A stretch of DNA of 64,000 nt from Streptomyces aidingensis (lineage in GTDB: Bacteria; Actinomycetota; Actinomycetes; Streptomycetales; Streptomycetaceae), in NCBI RefSeq assembly GCF_900112355.1, contig NZ_FOLM01000008.1:186001-250000 (forward strand), read 5' to 3'. The position numbers and the translations under genes were made by a program. This document shows positions 34,110 through 41,243 of the stretch, piece after piece (position 1 is the stretch's first letter; each line of letters begins with the position of its first letter). The notes beneath the pieces were generated by a model. It saw only the letters and a list, made by a program, of their open reading frames with translations, had not been told where the DNA came from and did not search any database.

Positions 34110-35303
34110 ATGCCGCCGGGACCTCCCGACCCAGCGCCAGTGAACAACCGGCGCAGCAACCTCCGCGTCCTCACCACCGGCCGGAAGCGGCCACGCCGGA
34201 TGCCCAGTGTCCCGGTGCCCTTCCCCGGCGAGTCCCTCGCCAGCTGGGTGGACGCCATCGCCTTGCACACCGAGATCCCCCGGAAGACTCTGCTGCGCGA
34301 CTACTGGGGCCTGCCCCACGGACCGGCCCACTTCCCTCACGGCATGCCCGATGGCCTGAGCGACGACGACCGCGAGCACATCGCCGCAGCCACTGGCGTA
34401 CCGACCGAGGACCTCATCGGCATGCAGCTCGGTCGCTACACCGACCAGCGCATCCCAGCGCTTCCCTACAGCCACGATGGCGCATGGGAAGCAGAGGCCA
34501 GGCGTCACCTCAACAACATCCTGATCATCCGTCAATGCTCACGGTGGTGCCCACACTGCCTGAAGGACAACGGCGGCCGATGGCTGCTGCGCTGGCGCCT
34601 CGCCTGGTCTTTCGCCTGCGTTGAGCACCAGGTCTTCCTGTGCGGGCACTGCCCCTCCTGCGGCGACACTCAAGGTCATCGCGGACAGCCGCAAGCTCGC
34701 CTGCGCTGCCCTCGCACTCCCTCGCAGCGCCGCTCCAGCAGCTGGAAGTACCGCTGCGGGCACCCGCTCACCGAGACCGCCGCCACACCCATCACCGATC
34801 CACGCCTGCTGGAGATCCAGCAGAGCATCAGCCATGGCCTCGGCGACGGCTCACGCCCCGCCGTGCGATCGATCCGGCTGCTGTTCTATCACCCGCTCAC
34901 GATGCACCTCATCGACCGGTTCCAGTCTCCGGAGATGTTCCACGAAGCTGATCCCGCACTCCGGTCCGCTAACAACGGGTCACGGATCCGCCGATCGTCG
35001 GCCTACCGCAGTGATGTCGATCCGCTGGTGTCTGCCAGCGCTCTCTACCTCGCGGACCAGCTCATCGCCTCCCCCGGCCGGGTCTCCCGGGCGAACGCCT
35101 TCGCGGACCTCGCTCATGCCCGCTGGCTCAGGGAGCAGGAGAAGGGAGTGCAGTACTTCGGCTATATGGGGGACGTACCCATGGAGTTTCCGCGCAGCGT
35201 ACGGGACGTCCCGCCCTGGGTGACTGAGCCCCTGCACGCGCGGGGACTCCTCGCAGAGCGAACCCCAGCGGTGGCACCACCGCTGGGGTTCCGCGCTCAG
35301 TAA
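34110..35303 (+). CDS. tniQ: TniQ-family target-selection protein 3
   Basis: 397 aa. The TniQ zinc finger reads Cys147-x2-Cys150, Cys170-x2-His173, Cys181-x2-Cys184 (SRWCPHC ... SFACVEHQVFLCGHCPSC). The N-terminal PVPFPGESLASWVDAIALHT block is close in style to TniQ 2. The region between the finger and ~330 differs from both other copies. It lies at the right end, 123 bp from the terminus and next to the gabT junction, so it may have specified this insertion. ATG 34110 or GTG 34140 could be the start; neither has a good ribosome site. It follows the toxin gene by 22 bp on the same strand. Confidence 0.88.
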   Translation: MPPGPPDPAPVNNRRSNLRVLTTGRKRPRRMPSVPVPFPGESLASWVDAIALHTEIPRKTLLRDYWGLPHGPAHFPHGMPDGLSDDDREHIAAATGVPTEDLIGMQLGRYTDQRIPALPYSHDGAWEAEARRHLNNILIIRQCSRWCPHCLKDNGGRWLLRWRLAWSFACVEHQVFLCGHCPSCGDTQGHRGQPQARLRCPRTPSQRRSSSWKYRCGHPLTETAATPITDPRLLEIQQSISHGLGDGSRPAVRSIRLLFYHPLTMHLIDRFQSPEMFHEADPALRSANNGSRIRRSSAYRSDVDPLVSASALYLADQLIASPGRVSRANAFADLAHARWLREQEKGVQYFGYMGDVPMEFPRSVRDVPPWVTEPLHARGLLAERTPAVAPPLGFRAQ

Positions 35304-35347
35304 CCCACCGTGACCAAGCAGGGCAGCCATGGCCTCACCGCGGCCGG

Positions 35348-35399
35348 CACTGAAATCTTAGGTGCGCTACTGAAGAACTCACTGAAAAGAATCTTGCGC
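35348..35399 (+). repeat. Right-end internal transposase-binding repeats
   Basis: CACTGAAATCTTAGGTGCGC (35348-35367) and CACTGAAAAGAATCTTGCGC (35380-35399) fit the same MACTGAAA-N7-TGCGC pattern as the left-end copies. A partial copy TACTGAAG (35368) lies between them and TACTGAAA (35400) begins the terminal repeat. Confidence 0.75.
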
Positions 35400-35426
35400 T
35401 ACTGAAATCGTCAGCGTCGCCCTACA
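35398..35426 (-). repeat. Right terminal inverted repeat
   Basis: Ends ...TCGCCCTACA-3'. Its complement matches the left terminus at 26 of 29 positions. Bases 35411-35426 are also read as the last codons and stop of gabT on the minus strand. Confidence 0.93.
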
Positions 35427-36811
35427 GGGGCGGAGAGGGTGGCGAAGGCGGTCTCCAGGATGTCCAGGCCCTCCGCCAGCAGGTCCTCGCCGATCACCAG
35501 CGGGGGCAGGAAGCGCAGCACATTCCCGTAGGTGCCGCAGGTCAGCACCAGCAGCCCCTGGCCGTGGCAGTACCGGGCCACCGCGGCGGTGGCCTCCGGG
35601 TCCGGCTCCCGGCCGCCGCCCGGCCGGACCAGCTCCACCGCCAGCATCGCGCCCCGCCCGCGCACCTCGCCGATCGTCTCGTACCGCCCGGCCAGCTCCG
35701 CCAGCCGGGGCTTCATGATCTCCTCGATGCGCCGGGCCCGGGCGTTGAGATCCAGCTCCCGCATGGTCTCGATGGCGCCCAGCGCCGCCGCGCAGGCCAC
35801 CGGGTTGCCGCCGTAGGTGCCGCCCAGGCCGCCGGCGTGCGCGGCGTCCATGATCTCCGCCCGGCCGGTGACCGCGGACAGCGGCAGTCCGCCCGCGATG
35901 CCCTTGGCGGTGGTGATCAGGTCCGGCACCACGTTCTCGTCCTCGCAGGCGAACCACTGGCCGGTGCGGCAGAAGCCGGACTGGATCTCGTCCGCCACGA
36001 AGACGATGCCGTGCTCCCGGGCGAACGCGGCCAGCCGCGGCAGGAAACCGCGGGCCGGCTCGATGAAGCCGCCCTCGCCCAGCAGCGGCTCGATCACGAT
36101 CGCGGCGGTGTTCTGTGCCCCGATCTGCTTGCTGATCTGGTCGACGACCTGGGCCGCGGCCTCCTCGGCGCAGTGCTCGGGGCCGGTCAGCCAGCGGAAC
36201 GGATAGGCCACCGGCACCCGGTGGATCTCCGGCGCGAACGGGCCGAAGCCGTGCTTGTAGGGCATGTTCTTGGCGGTCAGCGCCATGGTGAGGTTGGTGC
36301 GGCCGTGGTAGCCGTGCTCGAAGACCACCACCGCCTGCCGCCCGGTGGCGTACCGGGCGATCTTGACGGCGTTCTCCACCGCCTCGGCGCCGGAGTTGAA
36401 CAGCGCGGACTTCTTGGCGTGGTCCCCGGGGGTGAGCCGGGCCAGCTCCTCGCACACCTCCACATAGCCCTCGTAGGGGGTGACCATCGCGCAGGTGTGG
36501 GTGAACCGGGAAAGCTGCTCGGCGGCCCGGCGCACCACCGCCTCGGCGCTGTTGCCGACCGAGGTGACGGCGATGCCGGAGCCGAAGTCGATCAGCGCGT
36601 TGCCGTCCACGTCCTGCACGATGCCGCCGCCGGCCCGTTCGACGAAGACCGGCATGACCGTGCCGACGCCGTCTGCCACGGCGGCCTGCTTGCGGGCCAT
36701 CAGCTCCTGCGACTTCGGACCCGGGATCGCGGTGACGAGCTTGCGCCGCTGGGGCAGGGCGGGGCCGCCGGCCGGACCGGTCGGGGCGGGCACGGCGGGC
36801 GTGGTGGTCAT
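35411..36811 (-). CDS. gabT: 4-aminobutyrate aminotransferase, C-terminus rewritten by transposon
   Basis: 466 aa. A PLP-dependent class-III aminotransferase converting GABA and 2-oxoglutarate to succinic semialdehyde and glutamate. PLP contacts: NSGAEAVENAVK (139-150), EHGYHGRTN, Asp274 in FVADEIQSGF, and Schiff-base Lys303 in LITTAKGIAGG. ATG 36811 was chosen; longer upstream frame has no supporting start. The last codons (Val463-Gly-Arg-Arg) and the stop lie inside the right terminus of the transposon. The ancestral tail Val-His-Ser-Glu-Pro is found at 16309-16332. The change is at the extreme C-terminus, so activity is probably kept. Any native 3' terminator or downstream read-out is lost. 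Confidence 0.95.
   Translation of the reverse strand: MTTTPAVPAPTGPAGGPALPQRRKLVTAIPGPKSQELMARKQAAVADGVGTVMPVFVERAGGGIVQDVDGNALIDFGSGIAVTSVGNSAEAVVRRAAEQLSRFTHTCAMVTPYEGYVEVCEELARLTPGDHAKKSALFNSGAEAVENAVKIARYATGRQAVVVFEHGYHGRTNLTMALTAKNMPYKHGFGPFAPEIHRVPVAYPFRWLTGPEHCAEEAAAQVVDQISKQIGAQNTAAIVIEPLLGEGGFIEPARGFLPRLAAFAREHGIVFVADEIQSGFCRTGQWFACEDENVVPDLITTAKGIAGGLPLSAVTGRAEIMDAAHAGGLGGTYGGNPVACAAALGAIETMRELDLNARARRIEEIMKPRLAELAGRYETIGEVRGRGAMLAVELVRPGGGREPDPEATAAVARYCHGQGLLVLTCGTYGNVLRFLPPLVIGEDLLAEGLDILETAFATLSAPVGRR
35427..35431. repeat. Right target-site duplication
   Basis: GGGGC, identical to 16328-16332, directly after the ACA tip of the right terminus. Confidence 0.92.
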
Positions 36812-36963
36812 GGATGCGTCTCCTCGGTGCGTGGCGGACAGGGCTCCGTTCCGCAGGCTAGGGCCGCACCCGCCCCCGGGACATGCACCGCCACGGCACA
36901 CTCACCCCCGGCGACTTCGCCATGCCGTCCAGTGCCGTCCGGGGCCGTCCGGTGCCGGGGAGG

Positions 36964-38529
36964 TCAGCGCTCCAGTGCGGGCGGATGCGAGGCGGCCGGG
37001 CAGATCCGGGCGCCGTCCGCGTCGAACACATAGAGCTGGGCCAGATCCACCAGCAGCGGCACCCGCTGGCCGACGTGGATCCGGCTGTCCGCCTCGGTGC
37101 GCACCACCAGGCTGGCCGCCATCCGGGCGGCCGGATCGGGGACCGCGCCCGGGCCGGCCGCGGGCGGATCCGCCGGATGCTCCGCCCCGGCGGACCGCCG
37201 GCCGTGCCCGGCCCGCGAGCGCGGTTCGGGGCCCGGCGCCCGGTGCCGGGCGTCCGGATAGCGCTCGTGCTGGACATAGCCGCCGGTGTGCGGGAACGGT
37301 CCCTCCTCGGGGAGGTCGTCGAAGTCCAGGGTGGTCACCGCCGAGATGGTGCCGGCCCGTCCCCCGCCGCCGCCCGGACCGTGCCCCCGGTCGTGCGGCT
37401 CCCGGTGGGCCGCCGCCCGCCCGGAGCGGCCCAGCAGCCGCCCCAGCCGGCCGCCCAGCGGCCCCGCGGTGCGCTCCGCCTGCCCGGGCCGGCGGGCCGC
37501 CTCCAGGCCGGCCACCTCGGCCGGCCGGGCCCCGATGGCGACATGCACCAGCGACTCGTGCCCCTGGAACTCCACATGCTCCACGGCCCCGCGCAGCAGT
37601 GCCTCGCCGGGCCGGGCCTCCTGCGGCGAGGCGATCCGGACCGCCTCCGAGCGCAGGCCCACCGTGATGTCGCGGCCCAGCTGGACGCGCAGCAACTGGT
37701 GGTCGGCGCTGAGCGGTTCCGGCAGCAGCATCCGCTGGGTGCCGAAGTCCAGCGCCATCCGGCCGCCCATCGGGGCCAGCACCCGGGCCCGGAACAGATT
37801 GATCCGGGGGGTGCCGACAAAGGCCGCGACAAAGAGGTTCTCCGGGTAGCGGTAGACCTCCCGGGCGGAGCCGGTCTGCTGCACTTGGCCGTCCCGCATC
37901 ACCACCACCCGGTCGCCCAGCGACATGGCCTCGGACTGATCGTGCGTCACATAGACGGTGGTGACGCCGAGGTGGCGGGTGAGCGCGGCGATCTCGGCGC
38001 GCAGCCGGTTGCGCAGCTTGGCGTCCAGATTGGACAGCGGCTCGTCCATCAGGAAGGCGGACGGGCGGCGCACGATCGCCCGGCCCATGGCCACCCGCTG
38101 CCGTTCGCCGCCGGAGAGCTGGCCCGGATAGCGGTCCAGCAGATCCTCGATCCCCAGGATGCGCGCGGTGTCGGCCACCGGACCGCGGTGGTCCATGTGC
38201 GGGTCCTCCATGCGCAGCGGGAACTCGATGTTCCCCCGCGAGGTCATGGTCGGATACAGAGCGTAATGCTGGAAGACCATGGCGAGCCGGCGCTGCCCGG
38301 GCGGAATGTCGTTGGCGTACTCGCCGTCCAGCAGCACCTCGCCCCCGGTGGGCTGCTCCAGGCCCGCGATCAGCCGCAGAACGGTGGATTTGCCGCAGCC
38401 GGAGGGGCCGAGCAGCACCACGAACTCGCCCGGGGCGATGTCCAGTGTCACGCGTTCGACGGCGGCTATTCGGCCCCGGTTCGCCGGATAGACCTTTGAG
38501 ACTTCCCGCAAGGAGATGGCGCGCGTCAT
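36964..38529 (-). CDS. MalK/MsiK/UgpC-like ABC transporter ATP-binding protein with long insertion
   Basis: 521 aa. Walker A GPSGCGKST is at 41-49, the signature LSGGERQ at 138-144, Walker B LMDEP ends at 164, and the H-loop lies in VYVTHDQSEA. The C-terminal part has TOBE-like strands (DITVGLRSEAVRI and, at the end, RIHVGQRVPLLVDLAQLYVF), split by about 110 residues of Pro/Gly/Arg-rich low-complexity sequence (about 350-470). The family is usually 370-410 aa. No permease gene is adjacent, as for the shared ATPase MsiK, so it could energise several sugar importers. ATG 38529 was chosen as the start of the ABC domain. It is divergent from the TraG/FtsK-like gene. Confidence 0.87.
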   Translation of the reverse strand: MTRAISLREVSKVYPANRGRIAAVERVTLDIAPGEFVVLLGPSGCGKSTVLRLIAGLEQPTGGEVLLDGEYANDIPPGQRRLAMVFQHYALYPTMTSRGNIEFPLRMEDPHMDHRGPVADTARILGIEDLLDRYPGQLSGGERQRVAMGRAIVRRPSAFLMDEPLSNLDAKLRNRLRAEIAALTRHLGVTTVYVTHDQSEAMSLGDRVVVMRDGQVQQTGSAREVYRYPENLFVAAFVGTPRINLFRARVLAPMGGRMALDFGTQRMLLPEPLSADHQLLRVQLGRDITVGLRSEAVRIASPQEARPGEALLRGAVEHVEFQGHESLVHVAIGARPAEVAGLEAARRPGQAERTAGPLGGRLGRLLGRSGRAAAHREPHDRGHGPGGGGGRAGTISAVTTLDFDDLPEEGPFPHTGGYVQHERYPDARHRAPGPEPRSRAGHGRRSAGAEHPADPPAAGPGAVPDPAARMAASLVVRTEADSRIHVGQRVPLLVDLAQLYVFDADGARICPAASHPPALER

Positions 38530-38728
38530 TCGGGATTCACCGCCGGTTGAAGCAAGTTGCTCGTGCTCACGGAGAGTAGCGCAGTGCACTCGTCCAGGGG
38601 AACGGGTCGTAAGGAATTTTCCGTCCGGAATCCGGTACTTGGCCCCGTACCGTCAACGGCGGCCCCCGGCCGCTAGATTGGGACGCCGACGTGACAGGCG
38701 GCCCGAGGGCTGGTCAGGGGGCGACTCG

Positions 38729-41113
38729 ATGAGCACGGACGGCGGACCGGGACCCGTGACCCGGCGGGACGGCGACGGCCTCCCGCCGGTACCGCGCCAT
38801 GATCCGGCGGCCGGACCCGCACCGGCCGCGCCGCCGCCGCTGGCGGCCTGGCTGCACACCCCCCGGCCGCCGGCCGGGCCCGGCATCTGGCGGCTGGGCC
38901 GGGTGCCCAGGCCGCCGCGGGACCCGGATCCGATCGGCGACCGCGAGCTGTTCGGCGGCGCCGCGCTGGCGGTGATCGCCGGGCTGCTGGTCTGGTCGCT
39001 GTACGCCAACAGCTATCTTCCGTTCCTGATCTGGCCGCTGGAGTGGCTGGGCTTCGGCTCCTGGGGCACCAGCACCCCCGGCATCACCGTGCTGTACCTG
39101 TGGGAGCTGCTGCTGGCCGGGCTGCTGGTGTGGATCTTCGGGCGGGCGGGGAAGCTGCCCCGGGTCTGGCGGCGGCTGCGGCCCGGCGTGCTGCGGGCGC
39201 TGCGCGCCGATCCGGGCGCCCCGGCCCTGCCGCGCTCCCGCACCCTGCGCGGCTGGCTGGCGGCGGTGGCCGCGGTCACCGTCTGGCGGCTGAGCTGGAA
39301 CGAGGTCTGGGGATTCTGGCTTGAGCCGCTGTACGCGCTGGTCCCCGACGACTGGTGGGCCGGGCCGGACGGCGACACCACCCCGTATGTGATCGCCTAC
39401 AACATCTACTACGCGCTCTACGCGGCGCTGCTGGCGGCCGTCTTCGGCCGGCTCGGCGACTGGCGCGGCGCCTGGGGGGCACTGCGCGGCGGGCGCGCCC
39501 GGGGTCCGGGGGCGGACGGTGACGGCGGCCCGGCCGGCGCCCCGGCCGGGGACCTGACCCGCTGGGAGCCGCTGCGGGCGGCGGGCGCGGCCGACGCCGC
39601 CGATCTGCTCGGCGAGGCGGCCCGCTCGGGCGCCATGTCCGACCTGGACTGGACCCGGATCGACCATGCCTGGCGGGGGGTGCGGGCCCGGCCCACCGCG
39701 CTGGGCGAGTTCACCGCCGAGGTGGCCGCGCGCGGCGCCGCCGCGTTCAGCCACCCCAGCGGGGACCGCGATCTGCCCGCCCGCACCGCGCGCCACGATC
39801 TGCTGACCCGCCAGGTGCTGATCGGCCGGGTCGTGGACGACGAGCGCAATCCCTATGCGGAGCGCGGCGAGGGGCTGGCGCTGGAGCCGGCCGTGCTGGG
39901 GACGTCGCTGCTGGCCGTGGGGCCGCCCGGGGCGGGCAAGACGGGACGGGTGATCCGGCCGGTCGCCGAGTCGCTGTGCCTTCAGGCGCTGACCGGGCAG
40001 GCGGCGGTGGTCGCGGTCGGCGAGGCCGGCGCCGGGCTCGGCCCGGACGCCGCCTTCGACATCATCGTGCGGGTCGGCTCCCCGGCCCCCGGCCACCGGC
40101 TGGACCTGTACGGCGGGGCCGGCTCCACCGACGCGGCGGCGGCGCTGCTGGCCGAGGCGCTGCTGGGCGGCGGGCGTCTCGACCCGGCCGAAGGGGCCGC
40201 CGTGCTGGCCCAGTTGATCGGCCCGTACCGGGCCGCCTACGGACATTTCCCCGGTGTGCCGGAGCTTCGCGCGCTGCTGGACGGGGCACCGGCGCTGCTG
40301 GCCACCCTGCGCGGGGACCTGGCCCACGCCGGGGCGTGGGACCAGCAGCGCGAGCTGGACGCCCGGGAGCGGCAGGCCGCCCGCCCGGAGGACATGGGGC
40401 GGCTGCTGGCCGACCGGCTGGCCGTGCTGGACCGGGCCGGCTTCGGCGGCGCACCGGCGGGGGAGCGGCGTACCCGGCCGTTCTCGCTGCTGGGCGCCCT
40501 GGAGCATCCGGTGCGGGCGCGCGTCGACCTGCCCGGGGCGGGCCACGCCGAAGCCGGGCGCATCCTGACCCGGCTGCTGCTGGCCCAGTTCACCGCGGCG
40601 GTCACCGCCCGCGGCGACCGCTCGCTCTTCGCCTGCCTGGTGCTGGACGACGCGACCGCAGCCGTCACCGAGGGCGCGGTGCGCGGACTGACCCGGCTGC
40701 GGCCCGCCAACGCGGGCGTGGTGCTGGCGCTGCGCTCGCTGGAGGAGGTGCCGGAGCGGCTGCGCACCGGACTGCTGGGCGCGGTGGGCTGCCGGATGGC
40801 GTTCTCCTCCCTCACCACCTGGGACGCCGAGCAGTTCGCCCGGGTCTGGGGCAAGGAGTGGCGGGAGGACCGGGATGTCACCAGCACCCCGGACCGCACC
40901 GGGGGGCTGCTGCGCCGCGCGGTGCGCGGGGTGCGCAAGGCGTTCACCGGGCGGGACGCGACGACCGAGACGGTGACCGTGCGGCGGGTGGAGCGGGAGC
41001 GGTGGCCGGCGTCGGAGCTGGCGCACCGGGTGCCGCCGCGGCACGCGGTGGTCTCCCTCACCACCGTCACCGGCGACCCCGGCCCGCCGCTCCTGGTCCG
41101 CCTCCATCCCTGA
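38729..41113 (+). CDS. Membrane-anchored TraG/FtsK-like ATP/GTP-binding protein
   Basis: 794 aa. Residues 1-70 are Pro-rich. Four hydrophobic segments lie at about 75-135 and 177-240 (ALAVIAGLLVWSLYANSYLP, TVLYLWELLLAGLLVWIFG, AAVAAVTVWRLSW, YVIAYNIYYALYAALLAAVF). The cytoplasmic part has Walker A GPPGAGKTG near 397-405 and a Walker-B-like FACLVLDDATAAV near 635-645. It resembles streptomycete 'ATP/GTP-binding' proteins distantly related to TraG/FtsK motor ATPases. Substrate and role are unknown. ATG 38729 follows AGGGGG. It stands alone between the ATPase and PucR genes and belongs to the host, not the transposon. Confidence 0.78.
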   Translation: MSTDGGPGPVTRRDGDGLPPVPRHDPAAGPAPAAPPPLAAWLHTPRPPAGPGIWRLGRVPRPPRDPDPIGDRELFGGAALAVIAGLLVWSLYANSYLPFLIWPLEWLGFGSWGTSTPGITVLYLWELLLAGLLVWIFGRAGKLPRVWRRLRPGVLRALRADPGAPALPRSRTLRGWLAAVAAVTVWRLSWNEVWGFWLEPLYALVPDDWWAGPDGDTTPYVIAYNIYYALYAALLAAVFGRLGDWRGAWGALRGGRARGPGADGDGGPAGAPAGDLTRWEPLRAAGAADAADLLGEAARSGAMSDLDWTRIDHAWRGVRARPTALGEFTAEVAARGAAAFSHPSGDRDLPARTARHDLLTRQVLIGRVVDDERNPYAERGEGLALEPAVLGTSLLAVGPPGAGKTGRVIRPVAESLCLQALTGQAAVVAVGEAGAGLGPDAAFDIIVRVGSPAPGHRLDLYGGAGSTDAAAALLAEALLGGGRLDPAEGAAVLAQLIGPYRAAYGHFPGVPELRALLDGAPALLATLRGDLAHAGAWDQQRELDARERQAARPEDMGRLLADRLAVLDRAGFGGAPAGERRTRPFSLLGALEHPVRARVDLPGAGHAEAGRILTRLLLAQFTAAVTARGDRSLFACLVLDDATAAVTEGAVRGLTRLRPANAGVVLALRSLEEVPERLRTGLLGAVGCRMAFSSLTTWDAEQFARVWGKEWREDRDVTSTPDRTGGLLRRAVRGVRKAFTGRDATTETVTVRRVERERWPASELAHRVPPRHAVVSLTTVTGDPGPPLLVRLHP

Positions 41114-41243
41114 GCGGTGCCCTCCCCGCGCGCCGGTCCGCGGGCCGGGGGCCGGCGCGCGGGGCGGTACCGTGAGGTGCGGGCCCGGTGCGAGCCGGCC
41201 GCCCGCGCCCTCGTTCCCGCACTCGCCGCAAGGTCTGCCCCGC

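Larger units (their letters stand above)
16333..35426. mobile_element. Tn7-like transposon (19,094 bp) with TnsA/B/C and three TniQ proteins
   Basis: Both ends can be placed exactly: 5'-TGTAGGGCGA at 16333 and TCGCCCTACA-3' ending at 35426, flanked by GGGGC duplications. The 29-bp termini match at 26 positions and are followed inward by 20-bp end repeats. The left part encodes TnsC/TniB, TnsB/TniA, TnsA and a TniQ protein in one operon. A second and a third tniQ lie at 22731 and 34110. About 11 kb of cargo lies between the second and third. Base composition is visibly less G+C-rich at third codon positions than the flanks. No integrase, conjugation or CRISPR-Cas gene was seen. Intact core genes suggest it could still be active. 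Confidence 0.95.

Noticed and set aside
16346..35413. Alternative transposon ends beginning TGA(A/C)GATTTCAG
   Set aside because: These inner ends give no target duplication. Extending outward to TGT/ACA adds more matching bases and a perfect 5-bp duplication.
35348..35416. Right-end repeats considered as a mini-CRISPR of a CRISPR-associated transposon
   Set aside because: The repeats are shared with the left end in the manner of TnsB sites, and no Cas12k or Cascade gene is present.
16333..35426. Element considered as a prophage or integrative conjugative element
   Set aside because: No integrase, tRNA attachment site, structural phage gene or conjugation gene is found; all mobility genes are of the Tn7 type.
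35399..35426. Native gabT terminator at the gene end
   Set aside because: The sequence after the stop is transposon end; the native convergent terminator lies on the other side of the element at 16086-16123.
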